A stretch of 64,000 bases of DNA from a bacterium (GCA_021790935.1 JAJYFL010000006.1:62001-126000); one strand, 5' to 3'. Shown: positions 35,709 through 45,515, counted from the stretch's first letter. Numbers and translations: made by a program. The notes: generated by a model from the sequence alone, not told the origin.

Positions 35709-38570
35709 ATGATCACCGACTATCAAGCAAAATACATTGCCCACGACCTCACGCGGCGGCGATCCTCTGATAGCGCCGAACGTCTGGCGGTAGCTGTTGC
35801 TGGGGCACAAGTCGATGTGAATCCACATCAGGTCGATGCTGCCCTTTTTGCATTCGCATCTCCCCTATCCAAGGGGGCTCTGCTTGCCGATGAGGTGGGC
35901 CTAGGCAAGACGATTGAGGCTGGGTTAGTAATCTCTCAGCGCTGGGCAGAGGGCAAACGCTGTATCCTCATCGTCGTTCCGGCCAACCTACGTAAGCAGT
36001 GGCTTCAGGAACTGAACGAAAAGTTCTTCATCCCCTGTACGATTTTAGAAGCACGCTCCTTCAACGCCGAGATCAAGGCTGGGAATTCCAGTCCGTTCCA
36101 GCCGCGCGATAGCGTCGTTATCTGTTCCTACCAGTTCGCGCGAAGCAAGGCGGCGGAGGTGGCGGGAACGCCATGGGATTTGGTAGTCATGGACGAGGCC
36201 CATAGGCTCCGGAACGTCTATAAGCCTTCCAACGTTATCGCCAATACCCTTAAGGGAGCGCTCGCCCAACGCAACAAACTGCTATTGACGGCGACGCCGC
36301 TTCAAAACTCGCTGTTAGAGTTGTTCGGCCTCGTTAGCTTCATCGATGAGCATTCGTTCGGCGACATTAACAGCTTCCGCGAACAGTTCGCCGGTGTGCC
36401 CCAGGAGCGCGCGTTCGACCTTTTGCGCGAACGTTTAAAGCCCATCTGTCATCGCACTCTACGTCGGCAGGTGACAGCTTATGTGCCCTATACCAAACGC
36501 CACGCGATCTTGCAAGAATTCAGCCCGGACGAGGCCGAGGACCGGCTCTACAAGCTCGTCACTGCCTACCTTCAACGCGACAATTTGCAGGCTCTACCGT
36601 CCGGCCAGCGTGCCCTCATGACACTGGTATTGCGCAAGCTGCTGGCGTCGTCGTCCTTCGCAATCGCTGGGGCGCTTTCGTCCATCTCCGAGCGTCTCCA
36701 GTTGCGGCTTAACAAGGGCCGGCGTGTGGCTTCCCTGAGCGACGCGGTCGATGAAGACTACGAGGCGCTCGACGATACTGAGGAAGAATGGGCTGAAGAT
36801 GATGCGGCCGAGCCATTGAGCGAGGCAGACCTGCGCGCGCTCGAAGCAGAGATCGCCGAGTTGCGTGAGTTCGCCGCTTTGGCAACGTCCATTGAGCAAA
36901 ACGCCAAAGGGCGCGCTTTGCTCACCGCTTTGGAGATTGGCTTCGCAAAGGCTCGCGAGTTTGGCGCGGCGGAAAAGGCGATTATCTTCACCGAGTCCCG
37001 GCGCACGCAGTCCTATCTGCTACGCGTGCTGGCGGACAGCCCATGGGCGGATTCCATCGTCTTGTTCAACGGCAGCAACACCGATGAACAGTCGCGCACC
37101 ATCTATCAAGAATGGTTGGCGTGTCATGCCGGATCTGACCGTGTTACTGGCTCGCGTACGGCCGACATGCGTTCGGCCCTTGTCGATTATTTCCGAGATC
37201 GCGGCAGGATCATGATCGCAACGGAGGCGGGCGCCGAGGGCATCAACCTCCAGTTTTGCTCCATGATCGTCAATTACGACCTGCCCTGGAATCCGGCGCG
37301 TATCGAGCAGCGCATCGGCCGTTGCCACCGTTACGGCCAGAAGCACGATGTCGTCGTGGTCAATTTCCTCAACCGCAAGAATGAGGCCGATCAACGCGTC
37401 TACCAACTTCTTTCCGAGAAATTCCAGCTCTTCGAGGGCGTATTCGGAGCCAGCGACGAGGTACTGGGCGTCGTCGAATCCGGCGTTGATTTCGAGAAGC
37501 GCATTGCCGGGATTTACCAGCAATGTCGGCAGCCTGCCGAAATTAGGGCGGCTTTCGACAGCCTCCAGCGTGAGTTGAGTTCGGAGATCAGCGAAGCAAT
37601 GACCCTAGCTCGTCGAAAGCTCCTGGAGAACTTCGACGACGAAGTGCGCGAAAAACTCAAGCTCCGCGATCAGGACACCGGCCAGCACCTCCAGCACTTC
37701 GAGCGCCAGTTGATGCGTCTCGCAGAGCATGAACTGAAAGGTTCAGCATCCTTCACCAACGGATCGTCTTTTTGCCTCGACGCACTGCCGGATTGGGTTA
37801 GCGATCGCTCGATACCGACCGGCCTCTACGAGCTGCCGCGCCGATCGGGCGAGGCGCACCTCTTCCGGCTCAATCACCCCTTGGGCGATGCCCTCGTCAC
37901 TCACGCGTTGCAGCGCGAACTGCCAGCCCGCGAGATTGTTTTCAACTATACAGCCCACGAGGGGCGTATCAGCGTAGTCGAACCTTTTGTCGGTAAAGCC
38001 GGCTGGATGACAGCCTCGCTTTTGTCTATTAACGCCCTCGGCCAGAGCGAAGATCACTTGTTGGTCGCGGGTCAATGCGACGACACCGCGGTGCTGAGCG
38101 AAGAGACCGCGAACCGCCTACTCACCATCGGCGCTCATATCGGCTCACCGATCACTGCGCCTGAGGCTGTTGAGCTGCAACTTGCAGCGCGGCTCGCCGA
38201 TCAGCAGAATCGGATTCGCCGTGGCATATCGGAGCGCAATGCCCGTTTCTTCGAGATGGAGGCCGACAAGTTAGATGGTTGGGCCGACGATCTCAAGGTC
38301 GGCCTGGAGCGCGAACTAAAAGATCTGGACCGGAAGATGAAGGAAGCCCGAAGAACCGCCACGGTTGCCTTGACGTTGGAGGAAAAGCTAGCGGGGCAAA
38401 AGATGGTCAAGGCGCTTGAGGCTGAACGCTCCATGAAGCGCCGTACGCTGTTCGACGCGCAGGACCGGATCGACGCACAGCGCGCCGAGCTGATCGCGCA
38501 GATTGAGGGGAAGCTGGAGCAGACTGTCGACCAGAAACTGCTATTCACGATTCGCTGGAGGATTCAGTGA
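35709..38570 (+). CDS. SNF2/RapA-type DNA helicase-translocase
   Basis: 953-aa SF2 ATPase. Motif I is DEVGLGKT (61-68), motif II DEAH (162-165), motif III LLTATPLQNS, motif V AEGINLQF and motif VI RIGRCHRYGQ (535-544), all intact. An acidic insert (residues about 345-380) separates the two RecA lobes, and the C-terminal ~150 residues are predicted coiled coil (MKEARRTATVALTLEEK). Such translocases accompany DISARM (DrmD) and several restriction systems. The 61-aa gene starts in its stop codon (GTGA). Likely moves on or remodels DNA for the methylase-nuclease partners; this is inferred from context. Confidence 0.88.
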   Translation: MITDYQAKYIAHDLTRRRSSDSAERLAVAVAGAQVDVNPHQVDAALFAFASPLSKGALLADEVGLGKTIEAGLVISQRWAEGKRCILIVVPANLRKQWLQELNEKFFIPCTILEARSFNAEIKAGNSSPFQPRDSVVICSYQFARSKAAEVAGTPWDLVVMDEAHRLRNVYKPSNVIANTLKGALAQRNKLLLTATPLQNSLLELFGLVSFIDEHSFGDINSFREQFAGVPQERAFDLLRERLKPICHRTLRRQVTAYVPYTKRHAILQEFSPDEAEDRLYKLVTAYLQRDNLQALPSGQRALMTLVLRKLLASSSFAIAGALSSISERLQLRLNKGRRVASLSDAVDEDYEALDDTEEEWAEDDAAEPLSEADLRALEAEIAELREFAALATSIEQNAKGRALLTALEIGFAKAREFGAAEKAIIFTESRRTQSYLLRVLADSPWADSIVLFNGSNTDEQSRTIYQEWLACHAGSDRVTGSRTADMRSALVDYFRDRGRIMIATEAGAEGINLQFCSMIVNYDLPWNPARIEQRIGRCHRYGQKHDVVVVNFLNRKNEADQRVYQLLSEKFQLFEGVFGASDEVLGVVESGVDFEKRIAGIYQQCRQPAEIRAAFDSLQRELSSEISEAMTLARRKLLENFDDEVREKLKLRDQDTGQHLQHFERQLMRLAEHELKGSASFTNGSSFCLDALPDWVSDRSIPTGLYELPRRSGEAHLFRLNHPLGDALVTHALQRELPAREIVFNYTAHEGRISVVEPFVGKAGWMTASLLSINALGQSEDHLLVAGQCDDTAVLSEETANRLLTIGAHIGSPITAPEAVELQLAARLADQQNRIRRGISERNARFFEMEADKLDGWADDLKVGLERELKDLDRKMKEARRTATVALTLEEKLAGQKMVKALEAERSMKRRTLFDAQDRIDAQRAELIAQIEGKLEQTVDQKLLFTIRWRIQ

Positions 38571-38752
38571 CCGTTAAGCCATCACCATCGGAGACTCTAT
38601 CCGCGGAGCTTGTCGATAACCTGATCGCAGCGGGGTTGCTTCGAGCTAACAAGCGTGACGCCCTGATCGCCAAGATTGCTGCCGGTGACATGAGAGGCCA
38701 GGATTGGAAGCACGAAATCGACCTAGCTCAAGCAAGAGTGGTCTCGGAATGA
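38567..38752 (+). CDS. Small 61-aa component of the defence operon
   Basis: GTG 38567 overlaps the helicase stop, and its own TGA overlaps the ATPase ATG, so it is locked between two large genes by four-base overlaps on both sides. The product is mostly helical (LSAELVDNLIAAGLLRANKR, DALIAKIAAGDMRGQDWKHE) and charged. No family recognised. Such placement favours a real subunit or adaptor. Confidence 0.6.
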   Translation: MTVKPSPSETLSAELVDNLIAAGLLRANKRDALIAKIAAGDMRGQDWKHEIDLAQARVVSE

Positions 38753-41070
38753 GTGCAATTGCTCCGCTAAAGTCGCTTAGCATCACGGCATTTCGGGGAT
38801 CCTCTACTACGTTTACGTTGCCGTTTGAGAAAGGCCGGAAGCTTACGCTGATCTATGGCGAGAACGGCACGGGAAAGACCACGATTTGCGACGCCTTTGA
38901 ATTGCTGGCGCATGGGCGCGTATCGTCACTCGACGGATATGGCCTTGGTAGGGGACTAGAAAAGTACTGGCCGACGACCGGGAGGTCCCTCGGGGACTTG
39001 TCAGTGGCGTTAGAGACGAACGCCGGCACGTGTTCCGGCAAGATGATCGGCAAGGACGTGAACGTGTCGCCCACGACACTGCGCCCGAAGATCGAATTGC
39101 TGCGGCGCCAGCAGATGCTTGATCTGATCAAGGCAGCACCAGCGGAGCGCTACGAGGCCATCAAACGTTTTATCGATATAGCTACTTTCGAGATATCTGA
39201 AGAGGCGTTGAGAAAGCAGACCAAAAGCCTCCGGGATGAGTGCACGACTGCCGAGCGAGCAGAGGGCCAGAGCCTTCAGGAGCTGCAGGGCTTCTATGAA
39301 GCAGCCGGGGAGCCAGCTGGACTGAACGCGGTGACGTGGGCTAAGCAGAAAATCGCCGAGCCGATGACCGATCTTGGCGGTGACATCGCGGCCGTCGGAA
39401 AGCTCCGAACCGCATTTGACGCACTTACGGGTTTCCCCGAAAGAGCGAAGACGCGCCAAAAGGCGTTGGCAGAAGCCACGGAGGCGCTCGCCAAAGCAGA
39501 AATGGCGCTGCTGGCAGCGGCGAACGCGGCTACCGGCAGCGCTGCTGACACGTTGGAGTTGTTGGAAGCGGGCAGCAAATATTTGCATGACCATCCTGAT
39601 GTGGTCGAATGTCCTCTGTGTCGCAGCCAAGAGAATGCGGTAGGACTGGCAGACGCACTCGCAGCTCAACTCGCTGATTTAGAAGCATTGCGATCGGCGA
39701 CGGGAAAGCGCCAGCAATGCGCAACAGCGTTGACGGCCGCGCAAAGCGCGATGACCCAACTTAATGCCGACTATGCAGATGCCGTTGATGCGTATAAACG
39801 GGCTGAGGGAAGCCATGCGTGGAGGGCTGAGGTAACCCTGCCTATCGATGCACCTAGCGCTGACCCACTATCGATTTCCGTATGGCTGCAGGTTAACGAG
39901 ACAACGGCTCAGTCATGGCCCGCGGTGGAAGCATCATGGCGTGACGAAAAGAAGTTTGTTCAGACCTTGTCCGCGGCAAATGATCGCTACGAGCAAAACC
40001 TCGCCACGCGCATCCAGTTGGCTACATTGGTACCAAAGCTGGAGGAGGCACTCAGGCACTGCATCGAGCAGCGGCAGGGTTTCACGAACAAGATAATCGG
40101 CGAGATTGCGCAAGAGGTCGGCAAGCTTTACGAGCAGGTTCACCCCGGCGAGGGGCTGGACAAGATCGCTTTGCCTCTGGATCCCAAGAAGCGCGCTTCA
40201 ATAGAACTGGAAGCCAAGTTTTTAGGGCAGGACGCTCCCCCACAGGCATATTTCAGTCAGTCACACCTCGATACGCTTGGTTTGTGTGTGTTCCTCGCGC
40301 TTGCTGCCCGTGAACAGCCTGACGAAACCGTTCTAATCTTGGATGACGTGCTTGGCAGCGCGGATGAGCCGCATGTCGAACGAGTCGTCGGTATGGTTTA
40401 CGAGGTCAGCGAGAAGTTCCGTCACACCCTCGTTACCACGCACTATCGGCCCTGGCGCGAACGTTTCCGTTGGGGGTCGCTTAAGCCCGGCCAGCCGTGC
40501 CAGTTCGTCGAACTGACGCAGTGGAGCATTACGGACGGAATAGGTCGTGCCGGCTGCCTGCCGGAAATTGATCTGCTGAAGGGTCTGCTTGCGCAAAGCC
40601 CTCTTGATACGCAGTCGATTTGTAGCAAAGCCGGCGTGATCCTCGAATACGCTTTGGATTACCTAACCCTGCGCTATGAATGCCGCGTTCCACGTCGCTA
40701 CGGTAACCCGTACACCCTTGGCGAATTACTGAACGCGATCGACAAGAAGCTACGCGAGGCGCTGTGCGTAGAAATTCGCGATGGCCTAACAGATTCGAAC
40801 GCAGTGTCCACTAAACACATCCAGCTGAAACCAATATTGGATGAACTCTCGCGTATCGCACAGGTGCGCAACGCGTTGGGCGCGCACTTCAAGAGTATTT
40901 CGTTTGACTTGCTCGATCAGGATGCTATCAGCTTCGCCGGGCATGTCGTGCAGTTAGTGGACGCTCTTTCTCATCCCGACCATGGTTGGCCCACCAATGA
41001 CAACTCCGGAAGTTACTGGCGCAACAATGACGACAGCCGTCGTCTCCATCCCCTCAAGAAACCCAGCTAA
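38749..41070 (+). CDS. Rad50/RecF-like ATPase with CxxC hook and HEPN-like C-terminus
   Basis: 773 aa starting at ATG 38749. The ABC-type ATPase halves are split: Walker A YGENGTGKTT (36-45) at the front; signature-like FSQSHLDTLG (502-511), Walker B TVLILDDVLGSAD (Asp532, Asp533) and an H-loop in TTHYRPW near 560. Between them lies a coiled-coil arm with CPLC (288-291) at its tip, as in Rad50 zinc hooks. After about residue 590 a helical domain carries QVRNALGAHF (Arg707, His713), an Rx5H motif of HEPN ribonucleases. This domain order recalls the RloC/PrrC anticodon nucleases that guard restriction systems, though direct homology is not shown. The tail (GWPTNDNSGSYW, RLHPLKKP) looks like a zinc ribbon that has lost its cysteines. 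Confidence 0.8.
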   Translation: MSAIAPLKSLSITAFRGSSTTFTLPFEKGRKLTLIYGENGTGKTTICDAFELLAHGRVSSLDGYGLGRGLEKYWPTTGRSLGDLSVALETNAGTCSGKMIGKDVNVSPTTLRPKIELLRRQQMLDLIKAAPAERYEAIKRFIDIATFEISEEALRKQTKSLRDECTTAERAEGQSLQELQGFYEAAGEPAGLNAVTWAKQKIAEPMTDLGGDIAAVGKLRTAFDALTGFPERAKTRQKALAEATEALAKAEMALLAAANAATGSAADTLELLEAGSKYLHDHPDVVECPLCRSQENAVGLADALAAQLADLEALRSATGKRQQCATALTAAQSAMTQLNADYADAVDAYKRAEGSHAWRAEVTLPIDAPSADPLSISVWLQVNETTAQSWPAVEASWRDEKKFVQTLSAANDRYEQNLATRIQLATLVPKLEEALRHCIEQRQGFTNKIIGEIAQEVGKLYEQVHPGEGLDKIALPLDPKKRASIELEAKFLGQDAPPQAYFSQSHLDTLGLCVFLALAAREQPDETVLILDDVLGSADEPHVERVVGMVYEVSEKFRHTLVTTHYRPWRERFRWGSLKPGQPCQFVELTQWSITDGIGRAGCLPEIDLLKGLLAQSPLDTQSICSKAGVILEYALDYLTLRYECRVPRRYGNPYTLGELLNAIDKKLREALCVEIRDGLTDSNAVSTKHIQLKPILDELSRIAQVRNALGAHFKSISFDLLDQDAISFAGHVVQLVDALSHPDHGWPTNDNSGSYWRNNDDSRRLHPLKKPS

Positions 41071-41078
41071 GGCAGTAG

Positions 41079-42722
41079 ATGGCGAAAAAGCAGAAACTTG
41101 AGCTAACTTGGGTCGGTAAGGAAAATCGTCCTCGGCTGGAGCCCCGTATCCTCATCGAAGATGCGGCGAAAAGCTATCATGCCGCCGCGCGTATGAGCGA
41201 TAGGGACATTTTCGACAACGTCCTAATACACGGCGACAATCTGCTGGCCCTGAGGGCACTGGAACAAGACTTCGCCGGAAAGATAAAATGCGTCTTCATT
41301 GATCCGCCCTATAACACTGGCAGCGCTTTTACTCACTACGATGATGGGCTGGAGCATTCCATCTGGCTCGGCCTGATGCGCGACAGGCTGGAGATTCTCC
41401 GTCGCCTTCTGTCGGACGACGGGTCGCTATGGATTACTATTGACGAAAATGAGGGGCATTACCTCAAGATACTGTGCGACGAGATATTTAGCCGAGCCAA
41501 CTTCGTGCGACAGATAACGTGGCAAAAAAAATACAGTGTTAGCAATAACTTCAAGGGTATCGCATCAATATGCGATATGATTTTAGTTTATCGTAAGTCG
41601 GAGAGGTTTCAGAACAATCTACTCCCGCGCTCCGAAGAGGCTGCAAGCCGCTATTCAAATCCCGACAACGACCCCAGAGGTCCTTGGAAAGCGGTGGATT
41701 ATCTCAATCAGGCAACGGTCGAGCAGAGGCGCAACCTCGTATATGAAATACGCAATCCGTTTACCGGCGAAGTGGTGAGGAATCGGGTAAAGGCTTGGAA
41801 ATATGACCCTGAAACGCATAGGAAGCACGTTGAAGAGAACCGTCTTTGGTGGGGTCTAAGCGGCGAAAACTCAGTGCCAGCCCTTAAGTTGTTCCTGAGT
41901 GAAGTTAGGGTAGGAATGACGCCACATAATTGGTGGCGTCACTCTGATGTTGGACATACTGATGAGGCTAAGAAAGAGAGTATCGCGCTTTTTGGTGCTG
42001 CCAATGTTTTTGATACCCCGAAGCCTGAGCGTCTAATTCACCGCATATTGACGCTCTCAACCAATGCCGGCGATCTTGTTCTAGATTCATTCGCGGGCTC
42101 AGGCACCACTGGCGCTGTCGCGCATAAGATGGGGCGTCAATGGATCATGGTCGAGCTTGGCGAGCATTGCTTGACCCATATCGTACCGAGGCTCAGGAAG
42201 GTGATCGACGGCGCCGATCCTGGCGGCGTTACCGAGGCCGTCGATTGGAAGGGTGGCGGCGGCTTTCGTTATTACGAACTCGCGCCGTCATTGCTGCAAA
42301 AGGACAAGTGGGACCGCGAGGTCATCTCTATGCGCTATAATGCGGAGATGCTGGCGCAGGCTCTGTGCAAGCTGGAGGGGTTTATATACGACCCCAGCCC
42401 CGATGTCTATTGGCAACACGGCCGGTCCTCGGAGACGGACTTCCTTTACGTCACGACGCAGACGATGGCGCCAAACGAATTAGCGGCCTTAGGCGACGAG
42501 GTCGGAGAGGGCCGGTCGCTACTGGTTCTCTGCTCCGCCTTTCGCGGCAACGCGGATCAATGGCCGAACCTGACGGTGCGCAAGATCCCGAACCATATTC
42601 GCAGCCGTTGCGAATGGGGTCACGACGACTACAGCCTTAACGTCGCTAACTTGCCGATGGCCAAGCCGAACGCAAAGCGGCCGAAGCAGGCCGGACTGTT
42701 CGATGACGGAGACGAGACGTGA
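41079..42722 (+). CDS. Type III-like site-specific DNA-methyltransferase (Mod), beta class
   Basis: 547-aa N6-adenine (or N4-cytosine) methyltransferase. Catalytic motif IV is DPPY (75-78) and the AdoMet-binding motif I, DSFAGSG (336-342), follows it: the circularly permuted beta order of Mod subunits. The central part (about 140-330) should hold the target-recognition region; it contains NDPRGPWKAVD and TPHNWWRHSDVGHTDEAKKE-type residues and is visibly richer in AT than the flanks. Starts eight bases after the ATPase gene and overlaps the res start (GTGA). Would provide self-marking and the recognition specificity for Res. Confidence 0.9.
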   Translation: MAKKQKLELTWVGKENRPRLEPRILIEDAAKSYHAAARMSDRDIFDNVLIHGDNLLALRALEQDFAGKIKCVFIDPPYNTGSAFTHYDDGLEHSIWLGLMRDRLEILRRLLSDDGSLWITIDENEGHYLKILCDEIFSRANFVRQITWQKKYSVSNNFKGIASICDMILVYRKSERFQNNLLPRSEEAASRYSNPDNDPRGPWKAVDYLNQATVEQRRNLVYEIRNPFTGEVVRNRVKAWKYDPETHRKHVEENRLWWGLSGENSVPALKLFLSEVRVGMTPHNWWRHSDVGHTDEAKKESIALFGAANVFDTPKPERLIHRILTLSTNAGDLVLDSFAGSGTTGAVAHKMGRQWIMVELGEHCLTHIVPRLRKVIDGADPGGVTEAVDWKGGGGFRYYELAPSLLQKDKWDREVISMRYNAEMLAQALCKLEGFIYDPSPDVYWQHGRSSETDFLYVTTQTMAPNELAALGDEVGEGRSLLVLCSAFRGNADQWPNLTVRKIPNHIRSRCEWGHDDYSLNVANLPMAKPNAKRPKQAGLFDDGDET

Positions 42723-45376
42723 GCAATCTTCGCCATGTAAACGCCATCGCTGGGCGCATGAGTCTGCGCGCTCCGCAGCGCGAGAGTCTCGAAATCCTTG
42801 ATCGTGTGACTGAGATCGTGCCATTGTCCAAAGAGGTCGACCTTGCTACGACCTTGGCGACCATCCGCAGCGAGTTTCCTGGCGTCACGGATTTCGAGCG
42901 GGATTTTCCATCGCTCTGCTACGCGCTCGCAACGGGCGTCGGCAAGACGCGTCTTATGGGAGCGTTCATTACCTATCTACGGATCGCGCATGGCATCAAT
43001 AATTTCTTCGTCCTTGCGCCCAACCTTACGATCTATAACAAGTTGATCGCGGACTTTACGCCCAATGCGCCCAAGTACGTCTTTAAGGGCATCTCCGAGT
43101 TTGCCGTTTCGCCGCCGGTGCTGACGACTGGCGAGAGCTTTGAACGGCAGATCGCGTCAGGCGGTCAGCTTTTTCCAACCACCATCAACATCTTCAACAT
43201 CTCCAAGATCGCCTCAGAGGGGCGACGGATGCGTTCTTTCCGTGAAGAGATCGGCGGAAGCTATTTCGATTATCTCGCGAGCCTTCCTGACCTCGTGCTG
43301 CTCATGGATGAGTCGCACCGTTACCGTGCCACCGCTGGGATGCGTGCAATCAACGAGTTGAAGCCGATCCTTGGGCTGGAGTTAACCGCCACGCCGTTCA
43401 CGGAAAGTACGCGCGGACCCATTCCGTTCCGAAACGTCATCTTCGACTACCCGCTTGCGCGAGCGATGGAAGATCATTTCGTCAAAGAGCCGGCCGTCGT
43501 CACGCGCAAGGATTTCAATCCGCTGGGCAAGTCGCCCGAGGCGATCCAGACACTAAAGCTGGAGGACGGCATTCGCCTGCACGAGAGCGTAAAGGTTGAG
43601 TTGGAGACCTATGCGCGCGAGAACGGTGAGCGAATCGTCAAACCGTTTGTGCTGGTGATCGCTCGTGACACAACACACGCCGCCGAGCTGATGAAGCTCA
43701 TTCAGTCTGACGTCTTCTTTCAGGGGCGCTACGCGGACAAGGTAATCCAGGTCGATTCAAGTGTGAAGGAAGAAGAGACCGTCGAAAAGTTGCTGACAGT
43801 CGAGCACTACGACAATCCGGTTGAGATCGTCATTCACGTCAACATGCTTAAGGAAGGCTGGGATGTAACGAACCTCTACACGATCGTGCCGTTGCGAGCC
43901 GCTAACGCCCGCACATTGATCGAGCAGAGTATCGGGCGCGGTTTGCGCCTGCCGTATGGTAAGCGTACTGGCGTAACTGCCGTCGATCGCTTGAACATCG
44001 TCGCCCATGACCGCTTTCAGGAGATCGTGGACGAGGCGAACGATCCGAAGTCGCCCATCCGCCTGAAGCACCTTATACTCGACGATGTCGAGCTAGACCG
44101 CAGGACCACGACCGTTGTGGCCTCGCCGACCATCCTGACCGGCCTCGGCCTACAATCGACTCCGGCGGTCCCGAATTCCGCCGTACCGAGCGCGCCGCCG
44201 GCGTTTACCGATCCCGAAGAACAAAAAGTTGCGCAGCTCGCCTACGATGCAATCCACAAACTCGCGCGCTCTCCGGACAAAGTGCCGGGCGTTTCCTATC
44301 TCATCAACCCGGAGGTCCAGGCACAGGTCGTCAGAGAGGTGCAGAGCCGGTATCAGTCGCCGTTGGAGTTGGAAGGCATCGGTAAACCGGCGCCCGACAT
44401 GGCGGCCGTGATCGCCGCGACGATGAAGCTGGTTGTCGAGCGCACCATCGACATTCCCCGCATCGTCGTCATGCCCAAGGGTGAGGTAAGGGCGGGCTTT
44501 CGTCCCTTTACGCTCGACCTTTCGGGAGTGCGCTATCCCGCTCCGAGCGAGGAGCTCTGGGCTAAGCATCTGCGCACCGATCAGATCGACGTTATCGAAG
44601 TCGCACAGGGGAATCCGATCGAGAAGCGGCCGGAGGACTATGTCGTCAGCGGGCTGATCGACTTTCCCGATATCGCCTACGACGAAAACGCCGATTTGCT
44701 CTACGACCTCGCCGGGCAGGTTGTGCGGCACCTGCGAACTTTTCTGGCCGAAAGGGAAGCCGGGCAGGTTCTCTCCCTTCATCAACGCGAGATCGCGCGC
44801 GCCGTACATGCGCAGATGCTGGATCATTTCTGGCTTGACGATACAGTGGAATATCACCACGAGGTCCGGCAGGGCTTTACCGAGCTGAAGGAGAGCGCGT
44901 TCACCGCCATCGATGCGTCGCCGCTCGATTATCGCATCTCCCCGGCAGACAAGAACAATATGCCGCGGTACCTGTTCGGCGGCTTCAGTAAATGTTTGTC
45001 GAATGTCGCGAAGTTCCACTCGGAGGCGGAGCGAAAGCTGGCCGTGATTCTCGAGCGCGAGGCCTTGAAGTGGCTACGCCCTGCGAAGGGGCAGTTCCAG
45101 ATGTTCTACCGCAGTGGCCACGACCATTTCGAGTATCAGCCGGATTTCGTCGCCGAGATGGGTGACAGCATCGCTATGCTGGAGCCTAAAATGACGACGC
45201 AGATGACCGATAAGGACGTGCTGGCGAAACGAGACGTGGCTGTCCAGTGGTGCGGTTGGGCGAGCGAGCACGCGCGAACTTACGGTGGCAAGCCATGGCG
45301 CTATGCGCTCATTCCCCACGATGCCATTGCCGAGAATGTTACGATCACTTTCTTGCTCGAACGGTACGGCTTCTGA
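42719..45376 (+). CDS. Type III restriction enzyme Res subunit (helicase-endonuclease)
   Basis: 885 aa. SF2 motor with Walker A ATGVGKT (71-77), DESH box (197-200), LTATPF motif III, and motif VI IEQSIGRGLRLPYG. The C-terminal PD-(D/E)XK nuclease has EYQPDFVAE with Asp809 and LEPKM with Glu822 and Lys824. All active-site residues are present, so cleavage should be possible. It forms a complex with Mod. Its start codon overlaps the mod stop. Last gene of the operon; a hairpin with T-run lies about 165 bases downstream. Confidence 0.9.
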   Translation: MSNLRHVNAIAGRMSLRAPQRESLEILDRVTEIVPLSKEVDLATTLATIRSEFPGVTDFERDFPSLCYALATGVGKTRLMGAFITYLRIAHGINNFFVLAPNLTIYNKLIADFTPNAPKYVFKGISEFAVSPPVLTTGESFERQIASGGQLFPTTINIFNISKIASEGRRMRSFREEIGGSYFDYLASLPDLVLLMDESHRYRATAGMRAINELKPILGLELTATPFTESTRGPIPFRNVIFDYPLARAMEDHFVKEPAVVTRKDFNPLGKSPEAIQTLKLEDGIRLHESVKVELETYARENGERIVKPFVLVIARDTTHAAELMKLIQSDVFFQGRYADKVIQVDSSVKEEETVEKLLTVEHYDNPVEIVIHVNMLKEGWDVTNLYTIVPLRAANARTLIEQSIGRGLRLPYGKRTGVTAVDRLNIVAHDRFQEIVDEANDPKSPIRLKHLILDDVELDRRTTTVVASPTILTGLGLQSTPAVPNSAVPSAPPAFTDPEEQKVAQLAYDAIHKLARSPDKVPGVSYLINPEVQAQVVREVQSRYQSPLELEGIGKPAPDMAAVIAATMKLVVERTIDIPRIVVMPKGEVRAGFRPFTLDLSGVRYPAPSEELWAKHLRTDQIDVIEVAQGNPIEKRPEDYVVSGLIDFPDIAYDENADLLYDLAGQVVRHLRTFLAEREAGQVLSLHQREIARAVHAQMLDHFWLDDTVEYHHEVRQGFTELKESAFTAIDASPLDYRISPADKNNMPRYLFGGFSKCLSNVAKFHSEAERKLAVILEREALKWLRPAKGQFQMFYRSGHDHFEYQPDFVAEMGDSIAMLEPKMTTQMTDKDVLAKRDVAVQWCGWASEHARTYGGKPWRYALIPHDAIAENVTITFLLERYGF

Positions 45377-45515
45377 TGGCGCCATGGCTTCTAACAATCG
45401 TCTAACAGACCGGCCGGAAATGGCCGGGTATCGGGCAGGACGCAAACCGTGCGGAATCCCCGGAAAATCGAGGTTATTGGTAACGGTCGGGACCTGCCGG
45501 GACCCCACTTCGAGA

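Noticed and set aside
35709-45376. BREX or DISARM system
   Set aside because: There is no PglZ phosphatase, BrxC ATPase, DrmB, DrmC phospholipase or DUF1998 helicase; the methylase and Res subunits are of type III form.
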